From an uncultured Clostridia bacterium (GTDB taxonomy: Bacteria; Bacillota; Clostridia; Oscillospirales; Ruminococcaceae), in the NCBI GenBank assembly GCA_945867255.1, contig CAMBHV010000124.1, forward strand, positions 1 through 5,204: a stretch of DNA of 5,204 nt, written 5' to 3'. Within the stretch, counting starts at the first letter, position 1, and each line of letters begins with the position of its first letter. The translations under genes and the position numbers were made by a program. Below, one piece after another: positions 1 through 5,204 of this stretch. The notes below the pieces were generated by a model. That model was given only the letters and a program-made list of their open reading frames with translations, was not told the origin of the DNA and searched no databases.

Positions 1-1083
1 ACACACCAGAACTTGCCCGCCATGATGCGCAAAATTCCGCGGAATTCCATCGGCATAGCCAATTGTGACACACGCAAGGTCTGTGGGCCGTTTTGCTTCA
101 AATTCCAAACCATATCCTGCCCTTTGCCCTACGTCAAGCCGGCGGACACTTGCCACCCGTGCAAAAAGGCTTAGTGCTGGATGTAATGGTGGCCGGCGGC
201 GCGCGGGTGCGCCATCACTAAGCACACCATATAACGCAATTCCCACCCGCGCAATGTCATAGTCGTGAAAATCTCCATTCAATACGCCATAACTTGCCTG
301 TATATGAATAGCGCCAGGATCTTCCCCTGCAGCGCGGATCGCACCCACGGCTTTTTGAAATGCTTGTACTTGGCTACGGGTATATTCCACAGCCCGCGGT
401 GTTTGCATATCACTCACGCACAGATGAGAGAATACGCCTTTCACACACAGGTTACGGTTGCTGTACACACGAAGGATATCTGCCGTATTTTGTGCCGGAA
501 TTCCAAGGCGATGCATGCCCGTGTCCAACGCAAGATGGACCTGCAGTTTTACACCGGTAGCTGCCAGCGCAGCCGCGTGCGCCTCATCTATAACAGCCTG
601 GCTTAAGTTCCATCGGTGCAGAAGATGTGCCTGACATGCCGGTGTATATCCCAGCACCAGGATCTCGCCGCGTACAAACGCACGGCGCAGCTCTATCCCC
701 TCTGCCACACTGGCTACAGCAAAGCTGCGTACCCCACAGTGCCGCCGCAATGTGTGTGCCACTTTCACGGCGCCGTGCCCATAGGCGTTTGCCTTCAGCA
801 CGGCCATCAGGTTGCAACTCCCCAGCATATTTTGCAGCACCTGTGCGTTATGCCGTAAAGCGCACAGATTTATCTCACGCCAGGCCCGCGCAGTTACGGA
901 TGTTTTTTCGGGAGTAAAACGACGTATAGCCCAATGCATACACCAAGCGGCCAGAAAGCTGAGGACCGTGACTGATATAAAATGGCCCGGGCCACTTTGT
1001 ACCAGAAGGCTTTGCGCATGAAGCACTCTGGCTGCGCCGCGCACCAGCACGATGCACCATGGGTGAAGGATATAGACCCACAT
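1..1083 (-). CDS. vanT: VanT C-terminal part: last membrane segments and alanine/serine racemase domain (3' end outside window)
   Basis: Translated by hand, the frame is open from the ATG at 1083, immediately after the TAA, to the window edge: 361 codons. Residues 2-16 (WVYILHPWCIVLVRG) and about 35-52 (HFISVTVLSFLAAWCMHW) are membrane segments. The PLP-dependent racemase domain starts near ARAWREINL (65-73). Visible: LMAVLKANAYGHG (92-104) with the PLP lysine Lys97, LALDTGMHRLG (184-194), HIQASYGVL (260-268), ARVGIALYG (278-286), the catalytic-Tyr motif AGYGLEF (Tyr324), and VTIGYADGIPRN (339-350). Roughly 70-80 residues would be missing beyond the edge, judging from VanT of about 700 residues. 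It interconverts L- and D-Ser (and Ala). No good ribosome binding site precedes the ATG, so expression would need stop-restart coupling, readthrough or an internal start (an ATG at 939 also lacks a site). With the preceding segment this may be one pseudogene. Confidence 0.85.
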   Translation of the reverse strand, partial: MWVYILHPWCIVLVRGAARVLHAQSLLVQSGPGHFISVTVLSFLAAWCMHWAIRRFTPEKTSVTARAWREINLCALRHNAQVLQNMLGSCNLMAVLKANAYGHGAVKVAHTLRRHCGVRSFAVASVAEGIELRRAFVRGEILVLGYTPACQAHLLHRWNLSQAVIDEAHAAALAATGVKLQVHLALDTGMHRLGIPAQNTADILRVYSNRNLCVKGVFSHLCVSDMQTPRAVEYTRSQVQAFQKAVGAIRAAGEDPGAIHIQASYGVLNGDFHDYDIARVGIALYGVLSDGAPARRRPPLHPALSLFARVASVRRLDVGQRAGYGLEFEAKRPTDLACVTIGYADGIPRNFAHHGGQVLVC

Positions 1084-1887
1084 TTATATTTCTGCCGCAA
1101 TATTACTTCTGCATTTATTATATTCAATGAGCGAACACAGTACCGCAACCGAGCATAAGGGAAGGAATATATACATGCTGTCATGCCGCTGTACCCCTGC
1201 GAGTTTCAGCGCAAATGCTTCCGCGCACAAAGCGGCAAATGCACACCCGGCAAGCACCCTTGGATGTCTGAGATGCAGGCGTGTGCACAGCGCCCCCAGC
1301 AGCAAAAACAGGGGGGCAAAAAACAAACCGTTTCGTGTATAAGAGGACACTGCAAAAATCCCCTGATAAAAAGCCCGCAAAGGGTCAACCGTCTCAACAA
1401 ACCCATAATAGCTGTCGCCAAAAAGCCCTATCAAGTACAATACACCGGCGCCAGCTATTGCCGTTTTCCAGCCCATCCGGCGCAGCCCCATAGCCACGGG
1501 CACGCCCAAAAGTATAGCAGGCAGATACCACAGATGATACCAGGTTCCGTCCACCAGCAGATCTTTTATCAGACGCCCCGTGGGAAAAGAAGGCCAATCG
1601 GAAAAATCGCCGGTATAGATATTCAGTGGCAGATAAAGTATCACACACACCGCATACAAAGCAACCGTTTTACAAAGCGTGTGCTTCACACGTTGCCATT
1701 TCCCTTTTTCCAGAAAATAGCCTGTAAGCATAAAAAAATATGGAACTGCCAGCCGGGCTAACACACGCGTAAGAAAAAAATCCGCATTGGGAGCGACATC
1801 TGACAATGGCGAAGTATGAATGGTAATCACAAGCAGCGCTGCGGCTATACGCGCCACATCCAGCATCGGGAGCGTTTTCTGCTTCAT
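1084..1887 (-). CDS. vanT: VanT N-terminal membrane domain, ended by an in-frame TAA
   Basis: This is the first part of a VanT serine racemase: the acyltransferase-3-like membrane domain thought to handle L-Ser uptake. From the ATG at 1887 it has 267 residues. An upstream in-frame ATG at 1917 exists, but the strong GGAGG and the ATGA overlap with vanXY favour 1887. Visible: MLDVARIAAALLVITIHTSP near the N terminus, VPYFFMLTGYFLEKGKW, GTWYHLWYLPAILLGVP, and several further hydrophobic spans, with HDSMYIFLPL near the end. The frame stops at TAA 1086-1084 and then continues in the same frame with MWVYILHPWCIVLVRG, which belongs to the same membrane domain in known VanT. The domain is therefore cut before its last membrane segments. 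A single change such as TCA to TAA (Ser in the common pattern before this segment) would explain it; that original codon is a guess. Whether the truncated protein works is unknown. Confidence 0.85.
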   Translation of the reverse strand: MKQKTLPMLDVARIAAALLVITIHTSPLSDVAPNADFFLTRVLARLAVPYFFMLTGYFLEKGKWQRVKHTLCKTVALYAVCVILYLPLNIYTGDFSDWPSFPTGRLIKDLLVDGTWYHLWYLPAILLGVPVAMGLRRMGWKTAIAGAGVLYLIGLFGDSYYGFVETVDPLRAFYQGIFAVSSYTRNGLFFAPLFLLLGALCTRLHLRHPRVLAGCAFAALCAEAFALKLAGVQRHDSMYIFLPLCSVAVLCSLIEYNKCRSNIAAEI

Positions 1888-2636
1888 GCCCCGCACCTCC
1901 GGGCTGCTTCCTGCCATAGGGTAACGATAAACCCGCCCGCATTATCACCTGATATTTGTACACATCCCTGTGGCAGCTGCACATCATACGCCTTTTGGGC
2001 TGGCAGATAAAATACAACCGCCTCACGTCCACCGCTCAACAAGCAGCGCTGCGGGCCGTTTTCCCGCAAAAATACAGCATACTCTTCCAGGCACAGGCCG
2101 TTGTGTTCCATCAGCAGCGCATGCGGAGTACCCACATAACGGAAATGCCATGGTTCACATGCAATGCCGGTGATCGTTGTTTTTTCTTTTGTGTATCGCA
2201 TAACAAACCCATATTGTGCCGCCAGAGCTCGGAATTTACCGCATATGCCATCATACGGAAAATACGGGCGAATAAAATCGATATGTTCTGCTGCAAGCGC
2301 AAGATCTATGGCAAGGCCTGTTTCGTGTTCACTGCACCCGGGCCTGGCCACAAAGCGGAGGGCAAAAAGTTCCCCTTCCTTTTGCGTGGTATCATCCCAG
2401 ATAAACTGCTGCTGAGCACGCGACCGCCAGCCGGATACCGGCACAATCTTCCCCTGCGCGCCCGCCGCATGTACACATTCATTCAGCAGGATGGCTGCCG
2501 TTTTCTCCATCAGAACATCTGGCATTCCCAGCACCGGCATCAATGGTGGTACCTGCCCACAAAACGGGTATCCCTCCTTTACAAGAACAAGTGGCCCGGC
2601 ATGTACCGCCACACCCGAAAGCTGTACGCAATTCAT
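1884..2636 (-). CDS. vanXY: VanXY D,D-dipeptidase/D,D-carboxypeptidase
   Basis: This is a zinc peptidase of the VanY/VanX (M15) family, 250 residues, close to VanXY of VanG-type clusters and longer than the roughly 190-residue VanXY of VanC. It is cytoplasmic: no signal peptide or membrane segment is seen. Known role: it hydrolyses D-Ala-D-Ala and trims the last D-Ala from UDP-MurNAc-pentapeptide, so that only D-Ala-D-Ser ends remain. Visible residues: GWRSRAQQQFIWDD (69-82) with the substrate-contact Arg71; the zinc motif SEHETGLAID (102-111), ligands His104 and Asp111; and EPWHFRYVG (161-169) with catalytic Glu161 and third ligand His164. The C-terminal part, about 185-250, carries no motif I recognise; it corresponds to the extra length of VanG-type VanXY. 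The start lies in an ATGA overlap with the ligase stop, and the stop TGA overlaps the vanT ATG in the same way. Confidence 0.93.
   Translation of the reverse strand: MNCVQLSGVAVHAGPLVLVKEGYPFCGQVPPLMPVLGMPDVLMEKTAAILLNECVHAAGAQGKIVPVSGWRSRAQQQFIWDDTTQKEGELFALRFVARPGCSEHETGLAIDLALAAEHIDFIRPYFPYDGICGKFRALAAQYGFVMRYTKEKTTITGIACEPWHFRYVGTPHALLMEHNGLCLEEYAVFLRENGPQRCLLSGGREAVVFYLPAQKAYDVQLPQGCVQISGDNAGGFIVTLWQEAARRCGA
1894..1900 (-). promoter_or_regulatory. Strong ribosome binding site that fixes the vanT start
   Basis: GGAGGTG on the minus strand has its GGAGG core 8 bases before the ATG at 1887. This favours the 1887 start over the in-frame ATG at 1917, which would add 10 residues and overlap vanXY by 34 bp. 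The site lies within the last codons of vanXY. Confidence 0.75.
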
Positions 2637-3682
2637 GCTTGCACCCCCAGTTCCACTAGTTTTGTAATCAGCTGTTCAAACGGGATTCCCGCAGCACACA
2701 TCATATTGGGATAGCGGCTGTGAGCCGTGAAACCCGGAATGGTATTCACTTCGTTAAAAACTACTTTTTTCTGGGGGGTAAAGAAAAGGTCTACCCGGGC
2801 AAACACGCGGCACCCCAGGGCGCGATATACCGTTTGCGCAGCTGCCTTTATGCGTGCTGCATCACTGGGCGCAATACGCGCAGGGCAATGAATGCGTGAT
2901 GTTTTCAGCGTGTATTTTTCTTCATAATCAAAAAAATCACCCGACAGCTCAATCTCGTCTATTTCACCTACAAACAGCGCTTCATTGCCCATTACCGCAC
3001 AACCAACCTCAAACCCGGGCACCTGCGCTTCCAGCAGAATGCGGTCATCGTGGCAAAAAGCCTCATGCACTGCCCCAGCCAGCTGCCGGGGGCTTTGCAC
3101 CTTCGTAATGCCAAAGGAAGAGCCGGCCCGCACCGGCTTTACAAATAGCGGATATTCCAAAAGACGCGCTGCGTTTTCTATTGCCGCATGAGAAGCTCCC
3201 TTGGCGAATACTGCGCTGCGAGGGACCTCCACACCTGCAAGCGCAGCCAGTTTATGCGCTTTGTCCTTGTCCATGCAAAGGGCGCTGGAAAGCGTATCGC
3301 ACCCTATGATGGGTACACCGGCCAGTTCCAGAAGCCCCTGCACTGTGCCATCCTCACCGTTTTTTCCGTGAAGCACGGGAAATACCGCGTCCAATGTATA
3401 TCTTGCTTCGTGCTGGCCATGTACCACCAGTGCAGCGCTGCCTTTGTCCGGGCATAACATACATGGCGCACAGTATTCCGCACGTGTATGCCATGTGCCA
3501 TCCTGTATCTGTTCAAATGGGCCCGTGTAATACATCCATTTGCCCTGCTTTGTAATTCCCACCGTCAGTGGAGAAAACCGCTGCACATCCAGATGTTTCA
3601 ACACCGCTGCGGCAGACTGCAATGAAACCTCATGCTCTGTAGAATAACCGCCAAACAACACCAGAATTCGAAGTTTTTCCAT
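2633..3682 (-). CDS. vanG: D-alanine--D-serine ligase, VanG type
   Basis: This is an ATP-grasp ligase of the Ddl/Van family, 349 residues, the usual length. It is expected to join D-Ala to D-Ser in the cytoplasm, giving peptidoglycan precursors with low vancomycin affinity. Visible motifs: the N-terminal FGGYSTEHEVSLQSA (10-24), HGKNGEDGTVQGLLELAGVP (105-124), the ATP-grasp core PLFVKPVRAGSSFGITKV (178-195), the omega-loop motif EEKYTLKTS (254-262), ARVDLFF (295-301), and the metal-binding FNEVNTIPGFTAHSRYP (309-325). The EKYTLKTS loop resembles VanG/VanC/VanE D-Ser ligases. A housekeeping D-Ala-D-Ala ligase or a D-Lac ligase is less likely, and the neighbours vanXY and vanT agree with D-Ser. 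All core residues look intact. The exact VanG subgroup is not decidable by eye. The stop TGA overlaps the vanXY start (ATGA), implying coupled translation. Confidence 0.93.
   Translation of the reverse strand: MEKLRILVLFGGYSTEHEVSLQSAAAVLKHLDVQRFSPLTVGITKQGKWMYYTGPFEQIQDGTWHTRAEYCAPCMLCPDKGSAALVVHGQHEARYTLDAVFPVLHGKNGEDGTVQGLLELAGVPIIGCDTLSSALCMDKDKAHKLAALAGVEVPRSAVFAKGASHAAIENAARLLEYPLFVKPVRAGSSFGITKVQSPRQLAGAVHEAFCHDDRILLEAQVPGFEVGCAVMGNEALFVGEIDEIELSGDFFDYEEKYTLKTSRIHCPARIAPSDAARIKAAAQTVYRALGCRVFARVDLFFTPQKKVVFNEVNTIPGFTAHSRYPNMMCAAGIPFEQLITKLVELGVQA
2642..2648 (-). promoter_or_regulatory. Ribosome binding site of vanXY
   Basis: GGGGGTG on the minus strand, inside the end of the ligase gene, stands 5 bases before the ATG at 2636 (7 bases from the G run). 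It supports the ATGA-overlap start. Confidence 0.55.
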
Positions 3683-3692
3683 GATACAGCCA

Positions 3693-3698
3693 TCCTTT
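3693..3698 (-). promoter_or_regulatory. Ribosome binding site of the ligase gene
   Basis: AAAGGA on the minus strand lies 10 bases before the ATG at 3682. It begins just past the leader hairpin, so the hairpin itself does not cover it. This supports the 3682 start rather than the out-of-frame ATG at 3693, which is too close to the site. Confidence 0.6.
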
Positions 3699-3708
3699 CG
3701 GGCACAAA

Positions 3709-3756
3709 GAAACGCCCTGTTCTTAACGATTTTATCGTATCAGAACAGAACGTTTC
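3709..3756 (-). promoter_or_regulatory. Long leader hairpin between promoter and ligase gene
   Basis: An inverted repeat has three nested arm pairs, read on the plus strand as GAAACG (3709-3714) with CGTTTC (3751-3756), CTGTTCT (3717-3723) with AGAACAG (3742-3748), and ACGAT (3726-3730) with ATCGT (3734-3738) around a 3-base loop. In the minus-strand RNA the two bases between the outer and middle arms are UU opposite GG, so wobble pairs make a continuous 15 bp lower stem. On the plus strand they are CC opposite AA and do not pair. A plus-strand T tract (3758-3769) follows the repeat, and the minus-strand 3' side continues UUUCUUUG. It may be a leader attenuator, an mRNA-stabilising 5' stem, or a (possibly bidirectional) terminator. 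Function unproven. Confidence 0.6.
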
Positions 3757-3771
3757 GTTTTTTTATTTTGC

Positions 3772-3800
3772 CTTATAAAAGTCTTGCAGGGTGGTTGCAA
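3772..3800 (-). promoter_or_regulatory. Predicted promoter of the ligase-vanXY-vanT operon
   Basis: On the minus strand, TTGCAA (3800-3795) is followed by a 17 bp spacer and TATAAG (3777-3772), a good match to a sigma-A promoter. It lies in the gap between the vanS stop and the ligase ATG. Transcription would begin near 3765, leaving a leader of about 80 bases. In known VanG-type systems an inducible promoter stands at this place and is controlled by VanR. I could not recognise a convincing VanR site from memory, so VanR control is inferred from context. Confidence 0.6.
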
Positions 3801-3816
3801 AAACCTTGCGATTTTC

Positions 3817-4917
3817 TTACGGTGCCCCACAGGCTGGAAGCGTAACGGTAAAAGTTATGCTGTTATCTGCACTGGCAGCAGAGATGGCACCACCATGAAG
3901 TTCCACCAGTTGTTTTGCAATGGCAAGGCCAAGCCCTGCTCCACCCGTGTTTGTGCCGCGCGCAGCATCCAGCCGAAAAAACTGTTCGAACAGCCGAGCC
4001 AGTTTCTCAGGTGGAATGGTGCGGCCCGCATTTTCAAGCCAAAGTGTGATTCCCTGCGGCCCGGCCTGCCCGCGTATGGTGATTACGGTGTTTTCAAAAC
4101 TGTACAGCATGGCATTGCGCAAAAGATTATCAAACACACGAGCCATTTTGTCTGCATCGCATATGTACGGCATAGTTTGAGGAAGTTCCACTTTGCAGGA
4201 AAGGCCTTTTTGCACAAGCGCAGGTTCAAATTCACTTACCACCTGGCGCAACATAAGGGCAATATCCACCGGGGATTTTTCCAATTCTATATGCGAAAGA
4301 TTAAAACGGGTGATCTCAAAAAACTCGTTCGTCAAATCTTCCAGGCGCTGGGCTTTTTCCAGCGCGATACCCGTGTAACGCGCACGCATTTCCGGGGAAA
4401 GCTGAGGCTCGTCTCGCAAAAGTGTTAAATAGCCTATCACGCTGGTGAGCGGCGTTTTCAAATCGTGTGCAAGATATACGATCAGGTCATTCTTGCGCTG
4501 TTCTGCCTCTTTTGCCACGGCCGCGTCGCGAAGCGCACGCTGCTTTGCCAGGTTCATATCGCTTTCAATATCTTTCAGCTCAGCCGGAAGATGCACCATC
4601 TCTTCGCGTGGCTGCGCCAACAGCTTGGCAGCTTCTACAATCTCATCCAGATAGCGCAGTGGTTTACCCAAGAAATAGTAACTGATCGCTATCCAACCAG
4701 CAATCAGCGGGATAAAATAAAAAATGGGCAGATAATTTTTCACAAACTCCAGAAGCTGATATACCGGGTCCCATGGCTGCCAGACCAAGCTGTTACAAAA
4801 CATCCAGGCTAGCATGCACAGCCCCGTGAACCCTATCAGCCACCCAACCAATGCCATCAGAAAGCGCACCAGCAGCCTGCGGCTGAGCTGGCTGCGGCCA
4901 TATGCCTTGGCGCGCAT
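3817..4917 (-). CDS. vanS: VanS-type membrane sensor histidine kinase
   Basis: This is a two-component sensor kinase paired with the vanR just upstream. From the ATG at 4917 it has 366 residues. An in-frame TTG at 4938 would add 7 residues and overlap the vanR stop; I prefer the ATG, with AGG nine bases upstream and 13 bp after the vanR stop, but the choice is open. Numbering from the TTG form: two membrane segments (about 24-48 and 71-90) flank a short outside loop of roughly 22 residues. A linker follows to about 148, then the H box YLAHDLKTPLTS with phospho-acceptor His158. The N box NLLRNAMLYS (271-280) and the G2 box TGGAGLGLAIAK (331-342) complete the ATPase. The G1 region reads LENAGRTIPPEKL rather than DxGxG, which is usual for VanS-like kinases. 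Known role: controls VanR phosphorylation in response to glycopeptides. The short outer loop argues against a large periplasmic binding domain. Confidence 0.94.
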   Translation of the reverse strand: MRAKAYGRSQLSRRLLVRFLMALVGWLIGFTGLCMLAWMFCNSLVWQPWDPVYQLLEFVKNYLPIFYFIPLIAGWIAISYYFLGKPLRYLDEIVEAAKLLAQPREEMVHLPAELKDIESDMNLAKQRALRDAAVAKEAEQRKNDLIVYLAHDLKTPLTSVIGYLTLLRDEPQLSPEMRARYTGIALEKAQRLEDLTNEFFEITRFNLSHIELEKSPVDIALMLRQVVSEFEPALVQKGLSCKVELPQTMPYICDADKMARVFDNLLRNAMLYSFENTVITIRGQAGPQGITLWLENAGRTIPPEKLARLFEQFFRLDAARGTNTGGAGLGLAIAKQLVELHGGAISAASADNSITFTVTLPACGAP

Positions 4918-4930
4918 GGGAATTTGCCTG

Positions 4931-5204
4931 TTATTCAATGGTGTAACCCACCCCCCAGACAGTTTTGATAAACTTGGGTTTTCGGCTTTGCTCGTGCAGC
5001 TTTTCCCTCAGCCGCGCGATATGGCTCATTACAGTGTTGTTGCTATCGAAATATTTTTCACCCCATACCGCCTCGAACAGTTCCTCGCTGGATACGACAC
5101 GCCCTCGCCTCTGGCACAGATACCACAAAATAGAAAACTCCAATGGCGTCAAGCTGATTTCCTGACCGTACAAGGTACATTTATGTGTCGTTTTTGAAAT
5201 AAAC
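4931..5204 (-). CDS. vanR: VanR-type response regulator, C-terminal DNA-binding domain (5' end outside window)
   Basis: This is the 3' end of an OmpR/PhoB-family response regulator. The open frame enters from the window edge at 5204 and stops with TAA at 4933-4931, leaving about 90 residues. The visible part is a winged helix: a beta hairpin (CTLYGQEISLTPLEF), then helices including EELFEAVWGEKYFDSNNTV, the recognition helix region VMSHIARLREKL, and the closing wing KFIKTVWGVGYTIE. This wording is typical of the VanR group of the VanRS pair. The receiver domain with the phosphorylated Asp lies outside the window. The TTG at 5173 lies within the domain and is not a real start, since the frame is open upstream of it. 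Expected role: phosphorylated by VanS, it activates the resistance promoter. It precedes vanS directly, so the two are probably co-transcribed. Confidence 0.93.
   Translation of the reverse strand, partial: FISKTTHKCTLYGQEISLTPLEFSILWYLCQRRGRVVSSEELFEAVWGEKYFDSNNTVMSHIARLREKLHEQSRKPKFIKTVWGVGYTIE

Noticed and set aside
894..1184. Frameshift as the cause of the vanT interruption
   Set aside because: The 96-codon minus-strand frame here is out of phase and does not resemble VanT. The correct VanT sequence resumes in the original frame right after the TAA, so no shift is needed.
1183..1761. Plus-strand open frame of 192 codons
   Set aside because: Antisense to the vanT membrane domain; rich in Gln, Lys and Pro as expected from reversed hydrophobic codons.
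1956..2714. Plus-strand open frame of 252 codons
   Set aside because: It lies antisense to vanXY and the end of the ligase gene, shows no recognisable domain, and has a composition typical of a shadow frame.
3729..3745. Possible VanR binding site at TCGTATCAG on the plus strand
   Set aside because: Only the first five bases agree with the VanR site pattern I remember from VanA systems, and the bases also form part of the hairpin.
3784..4428. Plus-strand open frame of 214 codons
   Set aside because: Antisense to vanS, whose kinase motifs are clear; no domain seen in the plus-strand product.
1..5204. VanC-type or D-Lac (VanA/B/D) cluster
   Set aside because: VanC clusters place RS after T; D-Lac clusters have vanH and a separate vanX. 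Here XY and T are present and the ligase has the EKYTLKTS loop.

Overview
The window holds most of a VanG-type (D-Ala-D-Ser) glycopeptide-resistance cluster, all on the minus strand. In the direction of transcription (high to low coordinates) it reads vanR (3' end only), vanS, a 97-134 bp regulatory gap, vanG-type ligase, vanXY, and vanT (running off the low-coordinate edge). The order RS-ligase-XY-T, without vanY or vanW between vanS and the ligase, resembles the vanG-like clusters of Clostridioides difficile and other Clostridia more than the full enterococcal vanG operon. It differs from vanC-type clusters, where RS follow T. The base composition looks balanced, roughly half G+C by eye. With the Bacillota-type Van proteins and purine-rich ribosome binding sites, this suggests a clostridial gut-type Bacillota; I cannot name the species. 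No mobile-element genes, tRNA, rRNA or CRISPR are visible.

Layout: 5204-4931 is the VanR DNA-binding domain, cut by the window edge. 4917 (or 4938) to 3817 is the VanS histidine kinase. 3816-3683 is intergenic, with a good sigma-A-like promoter (TTGCAA, 17 bp, TATAAG) followed by a long leader hairpin. 3682-2633 is the D-Ala-D-Ser ligase. 2636-1884 is the VanXY dipeptidase/carboxypeptidase, starting in an ATGA overlap with the ligase stop. 1887 downward is the VanT serine racemase, starting in an ATGA overlap with the vanXY stop.

Logic: VanS senses the glycopeptide or its effect and phosphorylates VanR, which is expected to activate the promoter before the ligase gene. VanT makes (and may import) serine for conversion to D-Ser, VanG joins D-Ala to D-Ser, and VanXY removes the normal D-Ala-D-Ala ends, so that cell-wall precursors end in D-Ala-D-Ser and bind vancomycin poorly.

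The main oddity is in vanT. An in-frame TAA at 1086-1084 separates the membrane acyltransferase-like domain (267 codons) from the last membrane segments and the alanine/serine racemase domain. The reading frame is otherwise intact for 361 codons to the window edge. The codon right after the stop is ATG, so the gene is either broken by one nonsense change or split into two tightly abutting proteins. The second point of interest is a near-continuous leader hairpin between the promoter and the ligase gene. Its middle pairs are G-U in the mRNA sense but mismatches in the antisense.
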